NCBI GenBank assembly: GCA_935421135.1
Contig: OW285195.1
Location: 4,626,701 to 4,690,700, forward strand
DNA: 64,000 bases
Direction: 5' to 3'
From: Bugulina stolonifera
Lineage: Eukaryota; Bryozoa; Gymnolaemata; Cheilostomatida; Bugulidae
The notes under the pieces were generated by a model, which did not search any database, was not told the DNA's origin, and worked only from the letters and a program-made list of their open reading frames with translations. Shown here piece after piece: positions 1 to 12,717 of the stretch. Within the stretch, counting starts at the first letter, position 1, and every line of letters begins with the position of its first letter. Position numbers and translations under genes: made by a program.

Positions 1-1795
1 GAGTAAAACTGTTCCTTAAATGGACCCGGTGGGTTTATATATAACATAAAGGGAGGCTCTCAGGCTGAAATGTGTGACCTTAAAGTACCTGTTATAACTC
101 ACCTAAAGTCAGACTGTGGATCTCAAGCTAGATCTACATCTTCTGTAGTTACATGTAGTCAGCAGTAGATAGGGGTTATAATTCACCTGGATGTTAAAAT
201 TATAAAATAATGTTAAGGCTGTGTACTCTAGAAACAGGAATAATACTACAGTGAAATAATAAACCAATTATTCAATCTACAGAATTGTTTAAAGAAAGTA
301 TGACATAACCTATATGGACACTTACCAGATGCTGTTTTTGTGTTATTATTCTGCTTTTATTTCTTCGCTTTTGATTTTGTTTGTTTGTTTGTTTGTTCAA
401 CTTCCATACAAAAGACCAAAAACCAATATTATAGTGAAACAGTAGACCAACTATTCAACTTACAGAATTGTTTGAAGAACTAAAGCTATATGTATACTAT
501 GCTTCGGTGTTTGTTGAATCACTGAAATGTTGTACACTCTTAGTGTGTTGTAGGTAGACACACTTTACACAAACACATGATAGCATGCCCTGGAAAAAAT
601 TTGGACAGCTTCAAAATTAAGGAATTCAGTGATTTAAAATTATTAAGTATAACATAATTTATATGGGCACTTACTAAGTGCTGTTTTTTCCTTTGTATTT
701 CTGTTTTTCTTCCTTTTTTATTTTATTCAAATTCAATATTTTGAAACTAACTTTCAAAGTGATTATATCAACTTATTCTTACAAGTCACTTATTACTGAA
801 TTATGATAATTCAATACCAACAGCAGCATTGCATGTGCTTACAAGCTTTTCCCGTGACAATGTTTGGTCATGTGACTCAAATATGAATTCCTATTGGTTA
901 ACCACAATATAACCAGATTGCGTTGATCAGATTAATTCCCTAGTCTGATTGGTTGAATAACTGTTGGTATGAGGTCATAAGCAGAACAATAATTATAGTA
1001 ACTACAGTATGTACATTATGTAGATGACAACCATTATACAACTCAATCATGTAAATATTGCAATCGAGTTAACCAATCAGATCTGTTGAATGTGGCAATG
1101 TAAAGCTGTAAGACTAACAACTCTCCAAATGATATCAGGCTACCATGCTTTCTAATTGAACCAACTGAATAATATTATGTTGTTTGATAGACATTAATGG
1201 AGGCCACCATGTCATTGTCTGGTGCTATTCTCTGTTGTTAATGCACATTCAAAGTTTAGCTGCACAAAAGGTCATGTTCAATTACAGTCAATGAAGCCTC
1301 TTTCTATGTAAAATGGTGTTTTGGTAAAAACTCACCGTTTTACAGTACATTGTAATTGCATGTAGACAATGTCAGTTACAATTATTTAAATATACATGTA
1401 TAATTAGAACTATACATGTAATTCATGGTGTATTAGAAATCAGTTTATTTATTAGATGGATATTGATGGAGGCCACCAATGACTTCATGCTACTTTTCAC
1501 TCATATAACCAACTAGCAACACGGAGACAACTTTTAAATGCTCCAGCCCCTAGTGGAGTAAAACCATACTGCCATTACGATTTAAATTTGGTTATTATTT
1601 GCCCCCCTCCCCCCCCCCCCCCCCCCCCCAGTTGAAATGTGAATCACAACGTCTTTTGCATGTTTAAAAGTTGTCTGCTCTCTGTTAGTTTATGTTAGAT
1701 AAAATGACTGGCATTTAGTTGAAGTTATCTGCTCATAGTCAAGGTGAAGTTTATGTAAAACAGGTCTCCAAAGTGTCTACAATATCATACAGTGT
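1..1795. other. gene-less AT-rich DNA with simple repeats
   Basis: No supportable gene on either strand. Visible structure: a TTTG microsatellite near 376-396, a poly-C run at about 1,602-1,629, and diverged direct repeats (a stretch starting near 238 resembles one starting near 428; 299-370 resembles 640-720). ORFs here are short and have no recognisable domains. Confidence 0.6.
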
Positions 1796-2767
1796 TGTGG
1801 TGAAACAGCCTGCCTGGACATAGACTGAGTTCTTATGCTGTATATACATTGACATTGCCTACATGATTACACATACACATACTTATCCATATTATCCGTT
1901 CATGCATTTATTGTCTTACCTTGTACAATTATTATACATGCATGCTTATACTATGTTATATAATCAACCACTTATCGTGTGCTCTATTATTGTTATCCTC
2001 CAATCAGATTACTGCAATTACACTTGGTTTTCCCCACAAATCATAAGCAATTATCCTCTCTTATCTGATTGGATTAAACATAGTCTTTTAACATGTACTT
2101 TTTAAGGCTAATATCTTGGAATAGGCTCACATTTATATACTTTTCATTTCGGACCATTGTAAGCACCTTTTATGCCAAGGCCGACCCTTTTTGTGGCCAA
2201 CGTCGAGCGGAACCATTAAAGTTGTTGCATCAGTTCCGACCCAATACATTATCGGCCTCTTTTTTCCGGAAGTAGATTTAATATATAAGGTAGCACATTT
2301 TTTGTATGAAATCAGTTGTTGATTGCGCTCTAATAATGCAACATCTCCTAACTCAAACCTATAGAGGTTTACTCTTGTAGGCGGGTAACTCCACCGACGG
2401 ATCCATAGATCCATACGGCTCAAGTTCATCCCCATCCTCGTTGAAGCATATCTCTACACAACTTCTACGACTTAGGTCAATCCCGGATTCTATATGAATC
2501 TAGCGTCGGGCTTAAGATCCTAGAATACCAGATCTTTCATTACACTCCTCTGGAGGATAAAGTCTACAAGACCTACGTCGACCCTGGACTCTTTGATGAG
2601 TCTCAGCATCGGCCTACGTCTGATACATAATAACAAGAGCGCCTAATAACTGTTCACTCTTTTATGTAATGTGTGGAAGGTCAGTTGGTCGTCGTCTACC
2701 AACTTCCAAGGCCCTTCCATACTCGTGCCTCGGCACCCGCATTTAGACCTACACTGAAAACATTTCA
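1796..2767 (+). mobile_element. solo-LTR-like element (972 bp)
   Basis: Starts TGTGGTGAAAC and ends ACATTTCA, the TG...CA outline of a retrotransposon LTR. The inner part matches 22,248-23,165 closely, including a GCGCTCTAATAA poly(A)-signal region and the stretch with CTACGTCGACCCTGGACTC. Flanking 4-mers are GTGT on the left and GTAC on the right, so they do not match, unlike the copy at 22,248. No gag or pol is attached. The small ORFs inside are chance. Confidence 0.6.
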
Positions 2768-2832
2768 GTACACCAATGCCATTCTTTAGTTAGAGCTGGT
2801 TTCAAACAAACAAGAATTTCATTTTTTCAGTC

Positions 2833-3244
2833 ATTCTAGATATAAATACTATCATCTAAACATCGGCTAGCAAGATAATTCTAGATATAAATACTATCAT
2901 CTAAACATCGGCTAGCAAGATAATTTTTTATTCTTCATAGAAATGACTGTGTAAATTCCTAGTGAGATTTGATAGATGAATTAATGTGAATCGAGCAAGT
3001 GAGAACTTACAATTGTATATAAATGTAGCTGTTACATAGATGTACATTATTTATAATAATATTATAAATAATGTACATCTATGTAACAGCTACATTTATA
3101 TACAATTGTAAGTTCTCACTTGCTCGATTCACATTAATTCATCTATCAAATCTCACTAGGAATTTACACAGTCATTTCTCTGAAGAATAAAAAATTATCT
3201 TGCTAGCCGATGTTTAGATGATAGTATTTATATCTAGAATTATC
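2833..3244. repeat. near-perfect long palindrome (foldback element)
   Basis: Left arm about 2,874-3,057 and right arm about 3,061-3,244 are reverse complements with a 3-base loop (3,058-3,060). One mismatch was noticed, near 2,940/3,180. The outer 45 bp of the left arm is also tandemly duplicated (2,833-2,877 and 2,878-2,922). The inner loop region reads TTATAAT-AAT-ATTATAA. It could be a foldback-type MITE, a hairpin RNA source or an assembly artefact. No ORF. Confidence 0.85.
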
Positions 3245-4823
3245 TCCTATACATGTAGGATGTATTCAGTTCATGCTACATGTAAATGGATATACGTCTA
3301 TACATCTGTTTAATCATCCAGCTGATCCAGTCTGCACCGAGAATGGTTAGCATCATCGCCCTGTACATGAACATCTACTATTTAGTAAATCTGTAAGAAT
3401 TGATTTGTAGGCATGGCTAGAAACGATCTCACTCAATGCTGGTAACAGCTATCAGATACTACTAACTGCTAATAGAATCCTGGGCTATGGAACCTTCTGC
3501 AAGAACCTCTACACAATGCCCTCTCTATCTAATGGTGAAATTACTTATATCTGGATATTCCCTTCCGTGATCGCTGTGGTTATTAGGTCATTCGTACATC
3601 TGCAGTCTGTGTTACCTCTCTTTGAAGTGTACTGTTATTAAGTGAATTACTGCTCAAAGCTTCTCGAAAGAGACTATGCTAAAGGTCAGTGCTTATTGGC
3701 CAACAAGGAGACAGTGTTCAACGCAGCAAGCTGAGAGGATTTGGAGAACTACTCTGCCCTTATATTCGTGAACTTCAGTGAATGAGGACACATCTAATAT
3801 TGAGTATGAACTATGTAACAGTGCTGTGGGCATTTCTTTCTATTATTACTTGACAACCACAAAGCATTACCTCTCACTATGGTGTTCCCTTAACAATGTA
3901 ATTTTTCTCCCTTTTCTATTGGTCTGTTCAGTGTCGGTAACAATGACGGCTGTAATTTATACTCCTAAAAAATTGTGGCAGTCGCTATGCTATTTATTTT
4001 CCTGATAATAATAGTCACGCATTCTCCAAATTAGGTGGGTAGATGGTGTATGCAATGTTACAGATTATTATTGTATAGCTATCTACTTAGTCTTATAGTA
4101 CTAATTGTACATGTAGCTAAAAAATTAGTGAATTACGAAAAATGGGCAGAATTATGCTCTGGTAAAATTTGAGCTGAAGACGCTGTGAATAATAGTCAAG
4201 CATTCTACTACTAAATCACACAAGATCCGCATTGAATGTAAGGGGAACACCTAGCTGTTTAAATGAGGGTAAATGCTTGTTGGCAGTGTACCCACTACAA
4301 TATGAGGTACAATGTATACTCCCATATAGTCACACCTCGAACACTGATTCTCAAAGATCGTTGCTCAACAATGACTATCTAGGTATACCTACGTATTGTG
4401 GGAAGTGACAGTTATATGTACAGGATTGTCTTCACTACTTCATATTTCAATTAAAGAAAAAACAACTCCAAATAAACTACAATGACAGTTTTAGTTTTAG
4501 CAGCTAGACAACAACAGTGAAAGTAATTAGTCTACTGTATATTGAGTGTGTATCAATTTCATGGTTTGTGATTAAACTAGTACTTACTGTTACAGTACTC
4601 AAGGTCCATTTTGACAATACATTCATTATCAACAGTGTTTGAAACAACCCTATTTACATGTAGGTTCTAGTTTAATGAATGTAATATCTCTTAAGTGTGC
4701 CTATCACTTGATAATATTCATCAATATATATTATTATAAAAATACGCCTAAATCTGTGGCTTTTTACAACAAAATTTGAGATAGCTCATACTACAGGCCA
4801 TGGTGTAGACTATGAGTAGTTAA

Positions 4824-6236
4824 AGGGCTACAGAAATGATAATATTTTGTTTGGTGTATCTAAACTTTAAGCCCCGAGGCTGCTATATTCACTTTATCAA
4901 AACTCTTAAAAAAATTTGGGCTGGGATATGCCAGCATATAAAATTATCATGAAAAGTGGGTTCTGGAAAAGGAAGTCCCAAGTTACAGGGGTGTTGTCCA
5001 CATCCTGTATGACGTGTGAAGGCCCATAGCTTGGCTCTCTAATTATAGTCCTGTGTAGGGGAGTTACCAGGTGCCCCATACTTACACTACAATCTCACAA
5101 CTGAGCTTTCTGTAATTATTTGGCTTATGTAATCTTATGGTTTTCTCAATAATATGACCAGCCGTTGGGTAATACAGCACAAGCAGGGCAAGCAAAGGAA
5201 GCAATGAGTGAGGATATTGAGACAAAAAATCCTGTAGTTGCTGATCAAAGCTTGTTGAGGGCTAATGACTATGTTGTAGCAATATAATACTTCTGTGGAT
5301 ATTGTTAGTATGATTATACATGTATACATGCAAAATAATTTTGATATTTAAATTACAAGTGGCAATATAATATGCGTGTAATAGACGTTATACATGTATA
5401 TGTAGACCTACATGTAGGCCTACATCCAGACCTGTTTGAGATTATAAATATGTTCAACCATGTTGCTTACTAACACAAATCATGTACATGTATGTAGGTA
5501 CAGATATACAGTAGTACTTGCATGAAAATATAGAGTAGATACTATATAGTATATACATTTTGTAGTATATACTAGATAGAGTATAATATGTCATATTACA
5601 TTGAATTATAAACACAGTATATCCATATAGTATAACTACATGTAGGCCTATATAATAGCATTACTGTATATTTAAATGTACTGCACTCTAATACAAATTT
5701 CATTGGAGGGGTAGGAAGTAATGCAATAGTTATTCAAGCCAATTGAGAGTGGTGTAAGTGTGGCATACATCATTTGCGGCCACATGCTATAGTAAGCAAA
5801 TGCACATAAAACAAGAAAACATGGCAGAACTGAGGTACTCTGTTGTAACAAGCAAAATTTTACCAAAGACACAGTGATTAACTAGATCCAAGTTTTTATT
5901 TGAAGCCTAGACTTGGAATAGCAAATTAGATGAGGATATTGGGTACTGCTGGCATTAATTCCCACCCATTACCTATGCTGGAATTTTAGCTAAATTAACC
6001 ACACTAATTTAATTGGCTAGGCTTTGTTATGTAACAACTTCCATTTTGTTTCCACAGTGACAAAGTTTACACCCTTTGTAATTCAATATGGCAGAATGAG
6101 AGATTGCAGTGTTTTCCATTTGCAGAAAACAGACAAACTAATAATGTTATATGGATTTTTGTAGCATATATTGAACAATAATAACCTATATAACATAATT
6201 GCTACATGAAAGGGCATGATTTCAGTAGTACTTTAA
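4824..6236. mobile_element. TTAA-target insertion, piggyBac-like non-autonomous
   Basis: Copy A has TTAA at 4,820-4,823, then about 1,409 bp, then TTAA at 6,233-6,236. The paralogous copy B has the empty site, a single TTAA at 16,255-16,258, with matching flanks (TATGAGTAG before, CTATGTTATTTATATCACC after). A precise TTAA duplication is the hallmark of piggyBac transposition. The ends (AGGGCTACAGAAAT and, reversed, AGTACTACTGAAAT) are only loosely inverted repeats. No transposase is seen inside, so this is probably a MITE-like derivative. Confidence 0.7.
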
Positions 6237-6635
6237 CTATGTTATTTATATCACCAGTTAACATGGTATTAGAAGGAGGGCCTTTAGACCTGCCCATACA
6301 GTAAGTAGCACTTTTACTGAGTAGAAGGAGAGGTTGTAGAATGCTAAAGACGTAAAAAAGAGTGATGAGTTTATACTACAGTTTATTACCAACTAGCGGT
6401 TCCTTCACAAAACAGCTGGTGGTAAACTAATACAAGGAATCACAATTTCAGTATAGGAACATGTGCAATGTGTATAACTGAGGTGAGTTGATAACAGCTG
6501 ATAATTGTTATGATGTAATGTCATTTTCATTTTCACAACCAAATACAACCAATATACTTGGTTGTGCTGTCTACATGTATATATATATTATATTATTATA
6601 CATCCAACATCAGCAGGTAAAGTTTGTAAGGTGAC

Positions 6636-8563
6636 CTAGTCACATATGTTTAAAGTGTTAAAATACACTGTGATTGCGGCTATTGACTCATCGATTTTGC
6701 TACTAAAACCGCATGTTTCCCATTCCATGGGTTCTACTTCGTATGGGATTTGATTGACCACCATTGGCTCGGGTGCAATTATTTCGCATTCAGTAAATTC
6801 CATTTCTGTAGTCATGCAAGTTTTGGTTGTTCTCGGATATACATGCATGTCAGTAGGTCTAAATTTACGTTTTGCAGGACCTTCATCTTCATCATCGATT
6901 CTAGCGTTGTCCTTCGCTGATTTGTCGGTCTTCTTATTGATTTTAAAATGTGGAATTGCCTTCTTAGAAATATTAGCCCCGGTACTGAAGATAGGGTGAC
7001 CATCATGTTTGTTAATATATGTCACTTCTGTCGATGAAATTGGCAGAGAAATATTTGCTTCTGCATTGCGAGTTGTTCCTGCAGCAAAAAATTGAGGTTC
7101 TTGTTTACTGATTTCGTTGATATCAGGTGGACTGCTTGTGGTAGTCTGGCAAAAGAATGCTGGATCACTCGTGGCCATCTGGTGTAGGGCAGGAGACCTT
7201 TCAACGGTCATTTGGGCGGCACTTCTAGGTGGACTTCTAGTAGCTTTATGTTGAACTTCTGGTAGATTTCCTGTGATCATTTGGTGTGCTTGAGATGAAA
7301 TCTCGACTGCAAATGGGTGTACTTTTGGTGAACTTTGGAATGTTATCTGGGAATACTCTGGTTGACTTCTTGTGGTATTCGGATCAAGTTCTGGGCGACT
7401 GGCGGAGGTTTTCTGGGTTTCTCGTAGCCTTTTTGTGGTGTCACGGTATTCTTCTGATCGACTACGAGTGGCTATCTGGTTGAGCTTTGGCCAACTTCTT
7501 GTGATCTTCTGGCCAATTAACTGTTCAGTTCTGGTTGACTGCCGGTATGCTTCTGGTTGAGTTATGACATTAGGTCTATCTATGTTATATTTTTGAACTT
7601 GATTTGTGACTATGTATGTGGTCGGTCGATTTGGTGATTTGAATGCTCTGGGATTTGTAGGAACTGGTGTGTTCTTCCAGCAAATGGGATCCTCTGGTAT
7701 AGTTGGAGAGCTATTCATTCCACAGACAGAGCAACGGAAATGCATCCTCTCGCACCCCCAACTGACCTTGAAGCAGTAGCGGCACTCCATCCATTTCCAG
7801 TCAGTGTGACTCTGAGGTTGGTCTATGAAATGATAAAACTATCTGATTAAATACGGGGACAAGCTGACAGACTGATAGAGCTACAGGACACCATCTCATA
7901 GGTATGCACACGTAGTAGAACATCAGGCTCTCAAACAAAAACAATACATAAAAGCTATTTAATAGTTTTTTCTGCAGTGAAACAATAGATTTTTTAATGA
8001 TCATCTTTAGATATACACCAGGGTACAGCGGTCCAACAACCAATTAGCTTTAAGATATTACAATGATTAAACACAGTAATGTATGATGCCGTACAAAACT
8101 TACAGGGAATTATGGTTGCCACGGGACATATCCTGACCTTCTTTTTTACACTTGGAGATGAATGGTTATCATGATAAAGATAATTTTTTAGCGTGATGAT
8201 CCAGTTTTTGAGACTTATGAGTCTCACAGGGTGGTGGATCAATATTATGTTAGATAGAAACATTTTCAGCTGAAATAAATTAACATAACAATGAAAATAG
8301 CAAGGAGGAGTTTTCTTTTCATGCCTGCAGCAAAAATATTGAGATAAAACTGCTCCCAACACAATAGATAAACAGTAGCCTAACAAAGATATTGTTTAGC
8401 ATATAGTCAAGTTCAAAATTATTGTAAATGACAAGTATACTACTAAACCTTTATAAAATAGTACAATACTAAACCCTTACCAGGAAGGTTGTAAACATCA
8501 GCTTGAAAGGTATCTCTAAGATACTCCTGTGTGCTGACATACTGGACATACTGGATTTCCCTC
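6636..8563 (-). CDS. uncharacterised gene A with Cys-rich N-side and Thr/Ser/Pro repeat exon (partial model)
   Basis: The last exon is 6,636-7,809, with its stop at 6,636-6,638. Upstream exons are likely at 8,104-8,137 and 8,481-8,563, because GT-AG borders and phases join in frame and both are kept in copy B. The 5' end was not found. From the internal Met the large exon encodes 384 residues. It begins with a possible zinc-binding cluster, C-x2-C-x7-C-x5-C-x2-C (starting CRYCFKVSWGC), followed by a low-complexity stretch in which a motif like ATRS-PE recurs about every 15 residues, then an acidic C-terminus with a basic patch (KRKFRP). No known family is recognised. The paralogue at 16,669 keeps the same length with many substitutions and no frameshift, which argues for selection. 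Function is not inferred. Confidence 0.6.
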
Positions 8564-9290
8564 CTTCAAATATATAAATATGTTGAAAAATGTTAGTGTG
8601 GGCTAGTGTTTTAATTATTAAAATAGTCATGAAGGGGGATCTTTTGTTTTTGATTCACTTCCTAATATTTTAACATTCATCCGAGCTTAATGGTGATGAT
8701 GCTCGGATGAGCATTGAAATATTAGGAAAAAAATGAAAAATAAAAATGTGTCCTGTATTGCTATTTATATATATATATGTAATCAATACAGCATGTTTAA
8801 CAGATAATGGAACTACATGTATCATAATATTATTGTAATTATGGTGTAGACGTTATGTTTTCCACGCAGTCATGAAATAATTTGATTAGAAACTGGTGTC
8901 TAGAGTGTCTAACTGGTAAACTGTCTGCTTACAGTCAGGTGATCATATACAATCATATAGGAGTGTCTGGTGTGGAATTAGTTCAGTATGAAGGTACTAT
9001 GACCCAGTAGAACTTGGTTATTAAAGAATCAAGACAGGTTCAGTAGCTAATGCAGCGACCTACATTGTATGCAGTTAGGTCAGTTCTACATGCAATACTG
9101 ATTAGAATTATACAGGCCCCGACAGCTCATAAATTTACCTCACAGCAAAAGTACAAAATTGAGAATATTGTTGTGTTCTTGAATTCTAAGGAATATCATA
9201 TTTGTAGTTGTAAGTTAAGTCATAGTTACCTTTCAGTGAGACAACATCTGTGTTTATCCAGCTGTTAGAGAAAAATAGCAGTTGTTTATG

Positions 9291-9367
9291 AGACGTAAGT
9301 AAACGTGGTAGACGTAGGTAGGCGTAGGTCGACTAGTAGACGTAGATGGACTATAGCAGACGCGGGT
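9291..9367. repeat. short-period tandem repeat (GACGTAGGT-type)
   Basis: Imperfect repeats of about 10 bp built on AGACGTAGGT / AAACGTGGT. The paralogous array in copy B (19,330-19,425) has more units, so the array has changed length since the duplication. Confidence 0.7.
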
Positions 9368-9935
9368 AAATATATGATAGACTGTTAGCATATACACATA
9401 CAATAAACATGTAATTACTAGCAGTATATAATCTGATCAACAATGGACAAGTTGAAATTGACGTTGCGAGCTTGAATCCCACAATTCATTAGTAACCCTA
9501 TTGTTGACATTCTGGATCAATCTAGCGGTTTTAGTGTAATATATATATACATGTAATTGTCTTTAGTGTAGGTTGCATTGTTGAAAGCGGATAGAATTCC
9601 AAAAGCTGTCTAAGTTTACTGAATTGTCCTCTCTTGTATAATTTTATTTACTTCGTTCTTTTTTGGCAGATACATCAATATATATTGTTTTACCCAAATA
9701 TATTATGTGTCTATAGGAGAATAACAGAACCATAGGCTACTCAATACTGCCATTAACTCATTAGAAGTTATATCAAATATGAAGAAGTTGTCTTCTCAAT
9801 GCATCTATTTTAGTCTCACATATGTGAGAGAACTGATATTTCTGCGATTTCCACTTCCCTGATGCTCGGTATTAATAAACATATATTGCTCAGCACCGTG
9901 TTATTAATAGTGTAGAGGGTTGTAATGCACCAATT

Positions 9936-10601
9936 CTGTCAGCAAAAGATGAAAAAAGTTATTTATTTTTTATGTAAAGCTGTGAATGTTGTTAGAAATA
10001 AAGTAAAAATCTCAAAGTTTACGTTAACCAAATGTACATAAAATGTATGAAGTAATAGTTATTATTTATAGTTGAAAATTAAAGTAATAACTTTGGACGT
10101 CATAAAGCAGCAGTAGACTCCATGCATTGCAATATGAAAATGATTTTTAACATACCCTTCCACTGGTTTCTAAATATCATCTCGATTTCTTCTACTACTA
10201 TTTTAATTCTGCTGGTAATATTCACTGTAGGCCTGAGATGACCTTTAAATGAGTGTCCAAGAGTGCAATCTCCACTGCCCATTTCAGCTACAATAATAAA
10301 CTAAGGAGATGTATATCTGCTCCAAATATGTGAAAGATATACCAATTATGAACAACAACTATTTTAGTCCAGATATGTAAATATATATAATAAAACAAAG
10401 TGAATATACTGTACAGTTGTAAATAATACAGTAATCATATGATATGAGTTCATCGTGATTACACCTCTATATCAACTAGACCTCGTGCTGTATATTGAAT
10501 ATGAATGTGTACACAACGGTCACCATAGATTTGCGATTGAGGTAGTATTCCAATAACTCTTGACTCTGTGCACCCTCTGTGCCGTAGCATACTATGACAA
10601 T
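9936..10601. other. no gene seen
   Basis: AT-rich sequence beyond the duplication edge. The last 60 bases (about 10,541-10,600) form part of a roughly 75-80-bp sequence that recurs at 12,718-12,797, on the other side of the LTR-like element at 11,948. Confidence 0.5.
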
Positions 10602-11923
10602 CATACTTGCCAAGTAACCTGGGTAAAAAATCTGGACACATGCGCGGACCAGAAGGAGGAGGGATGACATGGCCGCAGGCCATGCCAGCCCGCGTAGCGG
10701 GCTGTCAGAAAGGGTGCGGGAAGGGCAGAGGAGCACCCTCCCGCATTCAAAATATTTTTTGTGAGCCACTAAAATGACAGTAATTAGGGCAATTTCACTT
10801 GTATTTGTATGCTGCTCTAGTGGTCAAAAATATGTTCATATTACATGCATATTGGAATGGTTTTAAAATAGTGGGAAGAATCAGAATAGGAATGAAATTG
10901 CAAAGAGTGCTTTAGGTTGGATTATCTAAAGAAGACCTATAAAACTTGTTACAGCATAAAAATTTATTAGAAACCAAATTTTTGTTACATTTTGATTTTA
11001 TTAAATTATAAACATATAAATAGCTTTATTTATGAATACGCTGAATTATAATAATAACAACAATAATGATAATTCAGTATTTTCATAAGTTAAGTTTATA
11101 ATTATTACATTAAAAATTATAATCATAATGTAAGCCTGTCTTTTGAACTTCAGAATAATTGAGAATAAACAAATCTTTTAGGCTTTTAGATGACGCGACA
11201 GCTTTTAGACAGCTTTGATATGCTTCTGGGTCAGCGTGTGCCTGGCTATGCCATTGGTACCACCATCAGTAATACTAGAGGGCGCAGAAGGCATAATTAT
11301 AATATTGATAATAATTTATTAAAAACCTAATTTACTTTTAGAAATAAAATATATAAATTTGTCCCATTGATTTTAAATTTGAATATTGCCGAGTCTTTTG
11401 CTTGTCTGTACTGTGAGAATTGTTTGGCTTAACAGCTAAATTGACATCCAATAGACAAATAATGGAAACATTATTGCACAAGCAAATAATATAATAATAA
11501 TTATAATATCAATGAGTGAATTTTCATTTGCGCAGTGGTTGTCATTGACATTAGAGCGTTTATATAAAATAGCTATCCACTGTTGGGGAGGCTTTAGTAC
11601 ACTGCCAATATAGCTCAGGAATTAGTCAGAGTTTGGGCTATCACTAGTGGCAATTGGCACAGACACGACAGTCAGTAGACATCGAACTACTTTAAAAATA
11701 ATCGGTGTGTAGCATATTATATTTAGCAAAATTCCCCAGGGTTTGCGACGCTCGACCCTTTTTCAGTGAATGTTTTGGAAAATCCAAAGGAAATAATAAA
11801 TAAAATTTTTTAGAGAAGCAATTTCCTATTTCCCGGGGTATAAATCAGGACATTGGGACAGTGTAGGGACAATTTTCAAATCCCGGGAGTGTCCCGAGAA
11901 ACCCGGGACACTTGGCAAGTATG
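10602..11923. mobile_element. non-autonomous DNA transposon with 8-bp target duplication
   Basis: Perfect 13-bp inverted ends, CATACTTGCCAAG at 10,602 and CTTGGCAAGTATG ending at 11,923, are directly flanked by the 8-bp direct repeat ATGACAAT (10,594-10,601 and 11,924-11,931). The inverted similarity continues less exactly into CCCGGG-rich subterminal DNA on the right. An 8-bp duplication fits the hAT or P superfamily. The 1,322-bp body is AT-rich apart from a GC-rich patch at 10,640-10,745. No transposase is visible, so it would be mobilised in trans. The insertion splits the 75-bp repeat mentioned in the neighbouring entry. Confidence 0.85.
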
Positions 11924-11947
11924 ATGACAATGTCCATGTCTGGGTAC

Positions 11948-12717
11948 TGTGGTGGCCCCTCAATTAGCAGCGCTCTGCTATTGAGCAGCCACGTTAAGCA
12001 AATTTTTGGCAATTGAGGTAAATGCAACTTCATACTCTTCCTCTCGACCTATCATGGACCCTTATTGCATAATTATGCACTGCACTTGCCTGTGTTAACT
12101 TGCTTCTGCAGTAATCCCTATGCTCGGATACTTGTATTGTGCATTACTGAGCATTTATGTCCATTTTATTATACCCATGTAAAGAGGGAAGAGGATTTTT
12201 TACATGATTTTGATGAGTTTAAGCATCTTTTGTTGAACCCTACTTGTGTTGGGTCGGCCTCGGGCTTCCAGCCGCCACGATTTCCGGGCGAAACTACGTC
12301 AGCCTTTTACGACACTGCGTCGGCCTTTTTACCAGCACTTCCTCTGGAAGTTCTAACAGTATATAAAAAGCATGGTTATAGTATTCATTGTTTCAATTCA
12401 TTGTAGGATCTCAATAAAAGCACTTTTGATACTACATGTACTTATACAAAGTCCTCATTCATAGTATTGGTCGTTTCAGTTGTAAAGGTCATTGACCTTG
12501 CTTCCCGAACTTCCTGCTAGGTTGGAACATACTCTTTCTCAGTATAAGAAACAAGCATTGGCTCGGGACCACATGGGTTGACTTGGGTAGACATTGGACT
12601 ACTAGTACCTGTCACTCTTTCATGTAATGGGAAGACCTAGCACCATTCATAGGTATTTCATTTTGGACAGAGGGTCGTCGTAGGACAACATGCAGCAACT
12701 CCCCAAAATACATTACA
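11948..12717 (+). mobile_element. solo-LTR-like element (770 bp)
   Basis: TGTGGTGGCCC at the left end and ACATTACA at the right. It contains an internal TATATAAA (around 12,360) and AATAAA (near 12,412), as expected for an LTR U3-R-U5. It is related to 13,837-14,652, 20,930-21,907 and the nested copy at 21,908. Flanking 4-mers are GTAC on the left and GTGT on the right, the reverse of those at the 1,796 copy. An 80-bp direct repeat flanks it (10,541-10,600 plus 11,924-11,947, and 12,718-12,797), and the second copy is followed again by TGTGGTGGCCC. Confidence 0.6.

Larger units (their letters stand above)
3256..9935. repeat. tandem segmental duplication, copy A
   Basis: The segment aligns over its whole length with 14,694-19,960 in the same orientation. 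Shared landmarks include the phrase with TGGCTAGAAA (3,412 and 14,836), the run GTGGGAAGTGACAGTTATAT (about 4,400 and 15,844), the 384-codon exon, and GAAAGCGGATAGAATTCC near 9,585 and 19,640. Similarity fades gradually at the right edge. Copy A holds a 1.4-kb insertion (4,824-6,236) that B lacks. Confidence 0.85.

Noticed and set aside
9050..9268. 72-codon ORF with a similar one at 19,091-19,306
   Set aside because: Both lie in the segmental duplication, so similarity is expected; the stop position differs and no domain or splice context supports coding.
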